NCBI GenBank assembly: GCA_016508695.1
Contig: VNKQ01000002.1
Coordinates: 1,054,001 to 1,118,000, forward strand
Direction of reading: 5' to 3'
Length of the DNA stretch: 64,000 nt
Origin: Hyphodiscus hymeniophilus
Taxonomy: Eukaryota > Ascomycota > Leotiomycetes > Helotiales > Hyphodiscaceae
The position numbers and the translations under genes were made by a program. The stretch's first letter is position 1, and every line of letters starts with the position of its first letter. Shown one piece after another: positions 23,150 through 32,841 of the stretch. The notes under the pieces were generated by a model that was not told the DNA's origin, searched no databases, and was given only the letters and a program-made list of their open reading frames with translations.

Positions 23150-24779
23150 GACGCCCGTGTAATGAGTGTATGGAATTCAGAGGGGTCTATGAATACAATA
23201 ACAAATGTCCTTACGACATGATGCAAGCAAATAAGGATATGCAAGCATACTGGTCGTGATAGAGGGTCGCAGAAGCACAGCAAGCTTGACTTACCAGCTT
23301 GTTTCTTGTCCTTCGCCCCTTCCCGTTCGAGAATCGCGATTACCAGCAGCGGCGGCTGCAAATGAGGAAGGCATAATTGATGGAAAGCTTGCCGGATATT
23401 GTAGGCACGAGGATTGGTATTACAACAAGCTGTCGCGCTGTTGAAGAACGACGCGAGACTAACTAAAAGTCGAGGTAAGGTTCGAAATTCAGGGTTTTTC
23501 GTATTTGCTTCGGGAGATTCGAGTTGCTGGCTGAGACTGCGCGTAGATAAGGTTTATGGAATCAGGTATATTTGTGTTGTGGGGGTGTGTGGTGGGATTG
23601 ACGGACGTCAGTGGAAAAGAAGAAGTTGAAAGATTTCGAAAGGCAAGCTTTAACTTCTGGATGAGGCTTAGCCGGGCAACCCGAATAGGCATAGATTGGG
23701 CATGTTCAGGAACACGATGAGATCTTTTGGCCAGGACACGCGACGCTGAGCATGAGACGACACACTCAGACTCCTACACATTCCTCTTCCTCACGTTGAT
23801 GAATATACAACGGATCCGTTGCCACCTGGATGCGAGCACTCTCTTCGATAATTTGTTCCCTCATTGAAGCCATTTATTATTGACCCCAAAGCTGTTTGAC
23901 AATTACGGTACTCCTCATGCTCATGGTCTTTATTAACGCATTGAAAGGGTATCGAACATCAAACTTGGGATGCAGTCATGCGTCTCGATTTTACAAATAA
24001 AGCTGCTTAGCTACTTCAAGTTAACATTGAAGTGTATACGATACCTACGATAGACTCAATGTCCTCTGGTGGCCACTTTTCTGGCCTGACTTTTGTTTTA
24101 AAGCAAAAATACTGTGATCTCAAACCTCCGACTTCGAAAACTTCCTGCGGGGCTTTCCGTATCCTTGCTGGTGCCGAACCACTCTTGATCGAGCCTGCTC
24201 CGGTACTAGGCTGACCATGTTACACTGCGTCGAGGATTGCCGTCTCCCGAATTGTACATTGTCGAGACTTCCGTGAGAAAGGAGCTTGTGGTGTTTGCCA
24301 GATGTTGAATGAGCCTGGACAGGTCTATTATTGTCTCTTGACACTGCTCTTTCTGCATCAACTTTCTCGGCCAAGCACAAGCCTTCCGCGCGCCACTTAC
24401 TTCTGAGTAAAAGGTAGCACGACTGTGCAAGTGTTCTGAGATGTCACTTTAGATGGGGAGTGGTTTGCCATGCTCCAGCTCACGACCAAGCAAACAATCT
24501 GTTATAGATGACGGGTGCTCCTATTAGTGAAAATACCCCTCCTCAAGTCGGCGCAGAGTGGGCGCTATCATTGATGCGTCGGCAAGTTTGCGAATGGTGA
24601 GTTTTGTTGAGGTATTTATATCTCTTCTGCCCGATCTTGAGAAATCAACCCAGTGATGTAACACATGCCGTTTGTCTAACTGTTGTACACGCGCTCTTTT
24701 GCATTTCATATTTTACTGCTCATTCATATTTCCGCTCAAGACAAATCCAAACCTTTTCGTACGGAAATCCCTCGAAAGT
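23150..24779. other. Intergenic region between divergent GYF and ubiquitin-fusion genes
   Basis: About 1.6 kb without a supported gene. Open frames on both strands (for example 24120-24430 on the minus strand) lack family features. It should contain both promoters. A 5' leader with a pyrimidine-rich stretch precedes the ubiquitin ATG at 24780. Confidence 0.55.
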
Positions 24780-25910
24780 ATGCAAATATTTGTCAAAACT
24801 CTTACGGGCAAGACCATCACGATCAAAGTTGACCCATCTGATACTGTCGACGTTGTCAAATCCAGGATCCAGGATCGAGAAGGCATTCCTCCAGGACAAC
24901 AACGACTCATTTTCGCTGGCTCTCAACTTGTCAACGGCCACGTCCTCTCCGAGTACGGGATCCAAAAAGAGTCCATTCTCCATCTCGCCCTCCGCCTCTG
25001 CGGAGGTATGAATTCTAGAATTGGTCACCATGGCGGTCATGGGCACAATTGTCACGATCATAGGGGATCAAGAGGGTCGGATCGGGACTCATCACTTGGA
25101 GATATGGATTATGGGTTCTCAGGCGGCAGTGGCTTAGGAGGTCTCGGAATAGGAATAGGACATGGCAGACATAACCATTTTGGTAGTGGCGGAAATGGTT
25201 TTGGCTGGGGAAGAGAAGGACGTGTTCGACTGGACGATTCGCCAATGCATCAACGGCGGCACGGCTCGATGGGTGGAATGATGGGAGGATTTGGTGGTGG
25301 GGTCCTTGGGGGAAATATGAATGGCGGCTTACGGGGAGGCCTTGGGGGTGGGCTACTGGGTGGTAGATTCGGTGGTGCTATGAGTGGAGGAGCAGGACTA
25401 TTGGGAGGCGTAAGAGGCATGGGAGGTATGGGAGGTATGGGGGGCATAGAAGGCGTCGGAGGCGCGGCAAGACGTCAGGCACTTCTGCGAGACATTGACG
25501 GCATGAACAGCAGAGGATCTCTGTTGGGTCGTGGAGGGCTAGAAACTGGGTTCTTGGAAGCTCGAGGAGGCATGGGCCTTGACGGGCTAGGCTCTCGCGA
25601 ACGACTTGGGATGGGAGGCGAGCGAGCCTTATTCAATGGAGGAAACGGCTTGTTGGGTAGGCCTCAATCTTCTAGCAGCATTTACAGTCTGGATCACATG
25701 GATCGACGGTCTCGACCTTATCACTACCAACACCCATACGTCGAAGACTATGAAGGCGACCAGGAAGAACAGGACATGCTGGACATGTTGGAATTAATGC
25801 GACGAGGGGTTGATATACCGGGTATGGATATGTACGGGTTTTGTGGTATGGACTTGGAAGACCTCATAGGAGGGATGGGTGGAATGGCAGGAAGGAGAGC
25901 TCGGATGTAG
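24780..25910 (+). CDS. Divergent ubiquitin fused to a Gly/Met-rich tail
   Basis: The protein has 376 residues in one exon. Residues 1-76 are a ubiquitin moiety starting MQIFVKTLTGKTITIKV and ending LRLCGG. Compared with canonical ubiquitin it keeps Lys6, Lys11, Lys27 and Lys63. It changes Lys29 and Lys33 to Arg, Lys48 to Ser, Val70 to Ala and Arg74 to Cys. It gains a lysine at position 16. After the GG, a tail of about 300 residues is rich in Gly, Met, Arg and His, with runs such as GGMGGMGGI and GGLRGGLGGGLLGGRFGG, and ends in an acidic then Met-rich segment (EEQDMLDMLELMRRGVD). This is not one of the known ribosomal fusion partners (eL40, eS31). Whether hydrolases cut after GG is unknown. 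The frame is open upstream, but ATG 24780 coincides with ubiquitin Met1. Confidence 0.85.
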   Translation: MQIFVKTLTGKTITIKVDPSDTVDVVKSRIQDREGIPPGQQRLIFAGSQLVNGHVLSEYGIQKESILHLALRLCGGMNSRIGHHGGHGHNCHDHRGSRGSDRDSSLGDMDYGFSGGSGLGGLGIGIGHGRHNHFGSGGNGFGWGREGRVRLDDSPMHQRRHGSMGGMMGGFGGGVLGGNMNGGLRGGLGGGLLGGRFGGAMSGGAGLLGGVRGMGGMGGMGGIEGVGGAARRQALLRDIDGMNSRGSLLGRGGLETGFLEARGGMGLDGLGSRERLGMGGERALFNGGNGLLGRPQSSSSIYSLDHMDRRSRPYHYQHPYVEDYEGDQEEQDMLDMLELMRRGVDIPGMDMYGFCGMDLEDLIGGMGGMAGRRARM

Positions 25911-27464
25911 ATTTGATTGTACGTCCGAGCTTGAAAAGCGTTGATTTTGCATTACAATATCAAGAGTCAAGACTTACAACATGGTGATAAAACAGAGTTT
26001 CTGTCATCAGGTCTACCCTTACAGATATTACTCTTGCACTAGATAGTATAGATTTCTCGTTAGTAGACGAATTGAACTTGCCTCTCATATCTTCTAAATC
26101 ATGCCTTTCGAGTTCCCAATCACCAAACTCAACGACTAAACCAAACTCCTTCGCAGTCCATACAACACTTTATTGTACTACTTTCTCTTGGCCCATGTCT
26201 TGTAAGCCTCCGGGACAAGAACAGCATGACGAAGGAGCGGAGCTTGATAGGTAGTCGGGCTAGGAGAAGCAAGGATTGCTGTCGCGCTGGGAACCATTGT
26301 TGGCGGCTTAGACTTCGAAGCAAATAATGGAAAGCGTTGAGAGATATTACAGAGACAACTACTTTAGATAAATGCGAGTATACGAGTCACCTTGAATCTC
26401 ACCGTCAAAGTACTTCGAATCGCAGTCGTCCGTTCGATGAAGTCACGTGATGGTAAGTCATACCTTACGATGCCTCGTAAGGACTTTGAGGATTTTGAGG
26501 ATCGAAGTCAACTCCAAATGGCCATTTCTACATATGAGATTGGTTTTAGGAGCCGCAGTAAAGAGACTTAAACCCCTGTGGATTATATGTATTACCGGCC
26601 TCGGCGATCGACTTTGATCCCTCAACGCTTCCGCCACTGTACCAAGAACTTTATCAGACACACTCCGATGCAAACCATTGACGAAATCTTGAACCGTTGA
26701 ATTCTCGAATTTTTGAACTTCGAAAACAATCGTGACTTGATAATGGCAAGAAAGGTTTCGTAATCCGAGCACGCCTCGTCTCGCTTGCGCCTCCTGAGCT
26801 TTCCCTGCACAGCACAGCCCTATTTCTTGGCAGGCTTCTAAACGCATCGGCATCTCCAGTGAGCATACGAAGTACACCAAGCAGTTCATTGGAATGCGCC
26901 TCGTCTATTACTTCATCGAGTCCACTTTTCCCTTCTGCAATGAGACTCAGCCTTGGGCTCGGAAGACCTTGGAGGAGGAGAGACTTCAGCAGAGGAGTCG
27001 CGGCTTGGCGGGAGAAGCACCTCACAGCCACATATGCAGACCCATCGACCCCATCATGCGCCGAAGACACGAGCATACTGCGAGTGATGGGCCACCTAGG
27101 CCGATACACCGGTATCATCGAGCAGATGCGCTCGTTCGTCTCAACAGCCCCTGGTGGACGTCACTCTCATTCGATGGCGTATGACTGTGCGTTGCATGGG
27201 GTGTTGGCGATGGCAAAAGATGCGCAGCAGATTACGTCCAACCAACCCCTCCATTGATTCACTTCCCCGCTAGAGACCCGACGGAGGTAAGTCAGCTCAA
27301 CTCTCATTTACATGGGTGAGCTGTGGCGCGAAAGGCAGCTTATTATGAGAGCTTCTCCCAGCTCAGCTTCTTCTACTTCTCAAACCTACCCCTCGAACCC
27401 TCTCAAAGATATCACTTCATCAACCCCTCATCTCATCAACCCCTCATCTCATCAACCCCTCACG
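25911..27464. other. Intergenic region with unsupported overlapping ORFs
   Basis: About 1.55 kb. Opposing open frames at 26654-27118 (minus, 154 codons) and 26859-27257 (plus, 132 codons) occupy the same GC-richer patch; neither matches a family I recognise, so neither is called. They may be fragments of a lost gene. The end of the region carries a short tandem repeat just before the next start. Confidence 0.4.
27416..27462 (+). repeat. 16-bp tandem repeat in 5' leader
   Basis: About three copies of a 16-bp unit, CATCTCATCAACCCCT, run directly up to the ATG at 27465. They lie in the presumed 5' untranslated leader of the glycine-zipper protein gene. Functional meaning is unknown. Confidence 0.8.
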
Positions 27465-28226
27465 ATGTCAGGCAACGATTACTACGGAGGCGGCCAGCAG
27501 CAGGGTGGCTATCCTCAACCTCCTCAATATGGACAGAGTGGTCAGCCGCAATACCCTCCTCAGCCAAACTATGCTGCTCAGGGAGGTCACCAATATCCCC
27601 AAGCTCCGAACTACGGCGGTCCTTCTCCATCCCACTCTCCCGCTCCATACGGCGCACCTCCCTACCAACAAGGCTACCCACCACAACAACAGTATCAACA
27701 ACAGTATCCATCCCAACCCAACTACGGTGGTCCCTCTCCGTCCCACTCACCAGCTCCTTACGCACAACAAGGCTCACCCTATCCCCAATCTCAAGCTCCT
27801 TATCCCACCGAGAATCGTGATGGTCAGCCACCATACGGCTCTAATCCCAATGGTCCACCAGGCTCGGGCTTCGATGGTCCTGGTCAAGATGGCGAGAAGG
27901 GTCTTGGAGCCACACTCGTGGGAGGTGCAGCAGGTGGCTTTGGAGCCCACAAGCTGGGAGGTGGTCTATTAGGAAGTCTCGCTGGAGCAGTCGTCGGAGC
28001 CATCGGAGCGAACGCTGCGGAGCACAAATACAAAGATCACAGGGAACACAAGCAGGAGCAGCAGTACGCGCAGCAACAATACGGACCTCCTCAAGGCGGC
28101 TTGTATCCCGGATACGGACCACCTCCAGGAGGCGATCAGCACGGACATCACCACCATCACCACAAGCACCACAGACACGGTTCGCGCAGCAGAAGCCGTG
28201 GAATCGATTCGGATGGCAGTGATTAG
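27465..28226 (+). CDS. Pro/Gln/Tyr-rich protein with glycine-zipper segment
   Basis: This is a 253-residue single-exon protein. The first 150 residues are rich in Pro, Gln, Tyr and Gly and include two copies of NYGGPSPSHSPAPY. Around residues 155-185 a glycine-zipper-like hydrophobic segment, ATLVGGAAGGFGAHKLGGG followed by LLGSLAGAVVGAIGAN, could form paired membrane-inserting helices. The C-terminus has a His-rich run and an SR-like end (GSRSRSRG). Proteins of this layout are common in filamentous ascomycetes and are poorly characterised; some are associated with stress or aggregation-prone behaviour. The start chosen is the first ATG after the tandem repeat, because the more upstream reading frame is compositionally different. 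Confidence 0.85.
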   Translation: MSGNDYYGGGQQQGGYPQPPQYGQSGQPQYPPQPNYAAQGGHQYPQAPNYGGPSPSHSPAPYGAPPYQQGYPPQQQYQQQYPSQPNYGGPSPSHSPAPYAQQGSPYPQSQAPYPTENRDGQPPYGSNPNGPPGSGFDGPGQDGEKGLGATLVGGAAGGFGAHKLGGGLLGSLAGAVVGAIGANAAEHKYKDHREHKQEQQYAQQQYGPPQGGLYPGYGPPPGGDQHGHHHHHHKHHRHGSRSRSRGIDSDGSD

Positions 28227-28860
28227 GTACGAATAGGGGTGGAGTATGCTCGGACTGAGGCCATAGGATAGGGTTTTTGCTTTAGGTGCCTTTGGGTTGG
28301 CTCAATGGCGTTCACAGTGATATCGCATGGATTTTACGATTAATGAACATAGCAGGATATACTAGAACTCCCCTGGAATGCCCTATATTTTTGAGTGTTC
28401 GTTTCGTTAAACTTTTTGAAATAATCCCTATACGAACGAGGTCGGGTTGGATTGAATGAGTTACTGCATACCTGTGCTTCCGCTGGTGCCTGGGACTAAG
28501 TGCGAAACCCATCCATCCCTAGTAACTTGGTCTTTTTTTGGCTCCATAAAAGGATCTCTCGTGTTTCTAGCCATTGTTTATTGTTTTCTAATCCTGCGGC
28601 TATCTTCCAGGCTTCTCTAATCATTCATCACTTTGAATCTCTGAACGGTTCGGTTTACATGGGGAACTCCTAGAGTCTGGCAAAAGACTCGGTTCCAGAC
28701 CTGCTGATTCATTTGTGGTACTTCTCAGGGCGATGAACTTTTAGTTAGTTGGTTGCCTTGACCTAACCCTCAATTGTTTTCGTTGTCACTCCGACTTCTA
28801 AACTTTTCGGTAATGGAAGATTGGGTATCATGTCTACAAACCAACTCTATCTGCTTCTCT
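28227..28860. other. Convergent intergenic spacer
   Basis: The 634 bp lie between the 3' ends of the glycine-zipper gene and the zinc-finger gene. No gene, repeat or RNA was identified. Confidence 0.55.
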
Positions 28861-30405
28861 CTATCCACATGCAGGTTCATCACCTGCACTCGAATCGGCC
28901 GTCTTCCCACCATAGACGCCTCCATCCAAGATGACAGCTTCATTATCTTCGAAGTCGTCCTGTACCCTGCGCCAGGCCTTCTTCCTTGCCGTTGATGAGT
29001 CTTTCTCCTTCCCTGTACCGTTCCCGCTGCCAGAATCATAAACAGGCTTGATCAGCCCACCCAGCAGCGGATTCCGACTGAAAGTCCCACCTCCCTTATC
29101 CCCACTGCCTTGACTCAACATCACCTCCTCTAGGTCTTCCTCGCTCTCACTCTCCGCTTGCCGCGGTCGGTCCACAGCACCCATCTTCTTAACCACCTTT
29201 CCCTTCACCAGATCAATACTTACGACTTGTCTCCGCTTCTCATACTCAGGCCTAGCATTCCACTCCTGCTCAGCAAGAACTTTCTGCTGCTTCTTCAAAA
29301 CCTTCGCTCTCTCTGCCGGACTAGCCCAGATGTTGCCTCCGCCCGTCATCGGCGTCTCGAAATCGGCAGCCTCGTCCCTAACGGTTGTTCTCTTCACATT
29401 CTGAGCTTGAAATCCTAGGAGCCTGTCTCTATGTTCCTTCGCCTTAAGCTCCGCGGGACTGAGATCTGTATTCTCCCTAGGCGCTGTAAACGGTAGGGGC
29501 TTCTTCGCAATTTCAGCACGCCGGTGAGACGAAGCGTCCAAAGCCATCTTTTCGCGTCCTCTCTCCTCTCGAAGTTCGCGAATCATCCCTTGCACCTCCA
29601 CCGCACTTAACAACGGCTCGCCACAAAACGTACACGGTCCAAGACCTTCCTTAACACAAATGACCTTCCCACAATGTAAACAGTTCGGCGCGGCAGCCAG
29701 CAGTGGATGCCGAGTGCCTATACAGTTGCATTTTCGCTTCTCATTATCCAGTAGACTTGCATTCGTGCTGATCTCCAAAGTCCTGATCGCAGAATCGAGT
29801 TCGGTAAGAATTGTGGATGCACCATGCATAGATGTCCCACCTGTGATGTTGACTTTCGTCTTGGGAGGTGCTGGAGACGAGGTTCGTGAGTTGGTGCGAG
29901 AGTTGGAGTTGCTTTTCGATCTGAAGTCTGAGATCAGTGAGCCTGCTGCTGAAGGCGGTTGTTTGGGTATGGGTGCTTGGACAGCTTCTGGTTTTGGGTT
30001 GAGTGTAAAGGCATTGTTTGCTGTGGATGATGGTGGGGCGGGTCTTTTGGTGATATAGTCGTCTTCGTTCTTCTTGACGTAGGCGGTGCCTTGCGCAGCG
30101 TATGTGTTTTGTATTTGGCGGGGTGCAGGAGTGTGGAGGGGTGCTTTCTTCTTTTTAGGACCTCGTGTGGACTTTGGTACGCCGGCAGACAGTTCTTGTT
30201 GAGGTGCAATTTGGGAGGAGCTGGCGGGATCTTTCCGCCGTGAGTTGAAAGAGGAGATAAATTCTATTGACTGAGGCGACTCTCCTAGGATTCCGTTGAA
30301 GTGCTCTGTTGCACCCTGTTTGGAAAGCGTTGCAGCATAATCGAGCACCTGTTGGAGGTCTTCATCTGGAAGAGGTAGGATATTTCGGAGCTGTGTGATA
30401 GACAT
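28861..30405 (-). CDS. TRIP4/Rqt4-type zinc-finger protein (zf-C2HC5)
   Basis: This is the fungal counterpart of ASC-1/TRIP4, and of yeast Rqt4 in the ribosome quality-control trigger complex that splits collided ribosomes. It is a single exon of 514 residues from ATG 30405; the open frame continues upstream but lacks an ATG and looks non-coding. The N-terminal MSITQLRNILPLPDEDLQQ begins a CUE-like helical region seen in this family. The zinc finger in the middle reads CNCIGTRHPLLAAAPNCLHC, then VICVKEGLGPCTFC, matching the zf-C2HC5 cysteine pattern. The C-terminal half is charged, and an animal-type ASCH domain is not visible, as is usual in fungi. Assignment to RQT is by family knowledge. 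Confidence 0.88.
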   Translation of the reverse strand: MSITQLRNILPLPDEDLQQVLDYAATLSKQGATEHFNGILGESPQSIEFISSFNSRRKDPASSSQIAPQQELSAGVPKSTRGPKKKKAPLHTPAPRQIQNTYAAQGTAYVKKNEDDYITKRPAPPSSTANNAFTLNPKPEAVQAPIPKQPPSAAGSLISDFRSKSNSNSRTNSRTSSPAPPKTKVNITGGTSMHGASTILTELDSAIRTLEISTNASLLDNEKRKCNCIGTRHPLLAAAPNCLHCGKVICVKEGLGPCTFCGEPLLSAVEVQGMIRELREERGREKMALDASSHRRAEIAKKPLPFTAPRENTDLSPAELKAKEHRDRLLGFQAQNVKRTTVRDEAADFETPMTGGGNIWASPAERAKVLKKQQKVLAEQEWNARPEYEKRRQVVSIDLVKGKVVKKMGAVDRPRQAESESEEDLEEVMLSQGSGDKGGGTFSRNPLLGGLIKPVYDSGSGNGTGKEKDSSTARKKAWRRVQDDFEDNEAVILDGGVYGGKTADSSAGDEPACG

Positions 30406-30864
30406 GATGTGCGCTGTAGTTTCTTGTAATCGTGCCGTACCTTCAACTGCTCTGTCTCTCGTCGCTGACAAGCGTTCCTATCTTTTCGTGAATCATCACC
30501 ACAACTGGTATATCGAGGCGTGCGATTAGTACTCTTAATCTCGCTAAGTCCACACCATGCGCACATCTTCGGGCTTGGCTTGGGACTTGCAATCCATAAT
30601 TTGATAGCCCAGCCAGCGCCCTCCCTATTGACATTGACTCCGACCTCGCTTTGATCTACTGCAATTGATCAATTGAGTCATAAAGATGAGAGTTCGTCTT
30701 CCCACTTACCATAAATTCATGGCTACCTGCGATCATAGCTAGTCATCCAATATTATTTATAGTTTCTTGGTCCTTCGAACTCTGTGTTTTTAAGATCTAC
30801 ACAAGTTTAACTCGGCATATCCAAATAAAAAAGTCCTACGCATTGCATCCATCTCGAAGTCAAG
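30406..30864. promoter_or_regulatory. Divergent promoter
   Basis: This 459 bp region lies between the zinc-finger gene (minus) and the aminotransferase gene (plus). No gene seen. It has TTTATAG-like AT-rich words near 30757. Confidence 0.45.
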
Positions 30865-32284
30865 ATGGGCAATAATCAGACCGTCGATAGCACCCCTACT
30901 GACAAGCGTACTCCCTTTGGGAAAGAGATGCTGAAGCACTTTCTCTTTGACCCAAGTTTCAAGAACCTCAATCATGGTAATCTTTATGTGACGCGAGCTT
31001 TGAAGACAAATCCTAACCTTTCCTCCTCTAGGATCCTTTGGGACGTTTCCTCGAGCTGTTCAGGAGAAACAGAGAAAGTACATGGATGCAATGGAGGCTA
31101 GACCCGATCCCTTCATTCGCTATGATTATCCTAAAGCCCTGGACGTATCACGAGAAGCAGTAGCCAAGGTTCTGAATGCTCCGATTCCGACCGTCGTGTA
31201 CGTTCCCAATGCCACCCATGGGATCAATACAGTATTGACGAATCTGGTCTGGGATCGCGATGGCAAGGACGAGATACTGTATTTCAGCACGATCTACGGT
31301 GCATGTGGGAAGACTGTCAACTATGTCTGTGAAGCCAATCACGATATTGTTAAGGGAAGGGAGATGCGCCTCCAGTTTCCCATGGAGGATGCGAGTGTCC
31401 TGGATCTGTTGAGGGATACCATCAAGGCTTCCCGTGCAGAAGGCAAGACTCCCCGTATTGCTATCTTCGATACTGTCTCGTCACTTCCTGGAGTACGAAT
31501 GCCCTTCGAAAGTCTGACAGCTATCTGTCAAGAAGAGCGTGTCCTATCCCTCATAGATGGAGCTCACGGTATTGGCCACATTCATATAGATCTCAGGGCT
31601 CTTGATCCTGATTTCTTCGTCTCGAATTGTCACAAATGGCTCTATGTACCTCGAGGTTGCGCAGTCCTTTACGTCCCAGAGAGAAATCAGCATTTGATGC
31701 GATCAACCCTTCCAACCTCTCATGGATTTGTACCAAGAGGTAACGCTGCCGTGGGACTCGCCAATCCTCTTGGGTTTGGCAATACGAATAGTCAATTCGT
31801 GCAAAACTTCGAGTTCGTGGGAACCATCGACAGCACGAATTACCTTGTCCTACCTGACTCTCTTAAATGGCGACATGCGGTCTGTGGTGGTGAGGAAGCC
31901 ATAATAGATTATAACACAAAGTTAGCCCAGCAAGGCGGACAGCTTGTTGCCAAGATCCTTGGAACCGAAGTCATGGACAACAGCACGAAGACATTAACTG
32001 ACTGCTGTCTTGTGAACGTTCGACTTCCGTTGACGGCTAATCCTACAAAGATCCCGGGTTTGACCACTCTGGATCCGGGGCTTGGCATGAGGGCTATAAA
32101 TTGGATGGAGACATTCCTGGTTGATGAACACAAAACGTTCATGGCTATCTATTTCTTCCACAATCAATGGTGGACAAGACTGAGCGGCCAGGTTTATCTA
32201 GATTTGTCGGACTTCGAATGGGCAGGTCAAAAACTGAAGGAAATGTGCGAGAGAGTTCGAGAGGAGAAGTTTGAAGAGGCGTAA
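30865..32284 (+). CDS. Class V aminotransferase-fold PLP enzyme (isopenicillin-N epimerase / Egt2-like)
   Basis: This is a PLP-dependent enzyme of the class V fold, which includes cysteine desulfurases, isopenicillin N epimerase and the fungal hercynylcysteine sulfoxide lyase Egt2 of ergothioneine synthesis. Exons 30865-30976 and 31032-32284 give 454 residues. The opening FKNLNHGSFGTFPRAV crosses the intron and is characteristic. VPNATHGINTVL contacts the cofactor phosphate, IDGAHGIGHI holds the Asp and His around the ring, and SNCHKWLYVPRG contains the Schiff-base Lys. GFGNTNSQFVQNFEFVGTID is also typical. The pattern fits fungal proteins annotated as Egt2-like or isopenicillin-N epimerase; the substrate cannot be settled from sequence. 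Confidence 0.9.
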
Positions 32285-32841
32285 ATACACGAAGTCAGGA
32301 TTGAAAGATAGGAATATCATCGGCGCTCGTCTTCCACAGGAAAGTATCTCCAGCCACCTCTTTTTTATGCCTGGTGCAAATAAGCAGGATTTGTGGACAA
32401 TCCAATCGCGGACTCAAAATCCCTTCTTAGTATAAAAAGATCTGTTGCAGCGTTACTCGAGTACACTTGCAAAATAAATCAGAAGGACGACACGTGATGG
32501 TTCCCGTCTCTGGCATCTCAGACAGTAGTACTCTTTGCAATTCGGAATAGGAACTAACAAACTCTACTTACCTACTGTATCTGCCGGTCAAGACAAGAAA
32601 TTATCTTAACTTCAAGGATTAATTTCTTTGTAAAAGATGGGTCATAACATTATCTCATAATACTACTTTACCTACTGGTGTTGCTGGGGCTATCACTGAC
32701 GTTGTCGTTCGCTTCAGATCATGACGTATTGGCCAAAATCAATTTGCCATCCCTATGAAAATCGGAAGAATTCCCAAATAAATATAAACAACTAAATAAT
32801 CTTCCTTTTACATCCCTCAAAATATCTAACAATTCTTCAAA
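32285..32841. other. Intergenic region upstream of the alcohol dehydrogenase
   Basis: The 557 bp hold no gene. AT-rich AAATAAATATAAACAAC near 32774-32792 lies about 55 bp upstream of the start and could act as a TATA-like element. Confidence 0.45.

Noticed and set aside
26654..27257. Opposing 154- and 132-codon open frames
   Set aside because: They overlap on both strands of one GC-rich patch, show no family motifs or splice structure, and neither is clearly better than the other.
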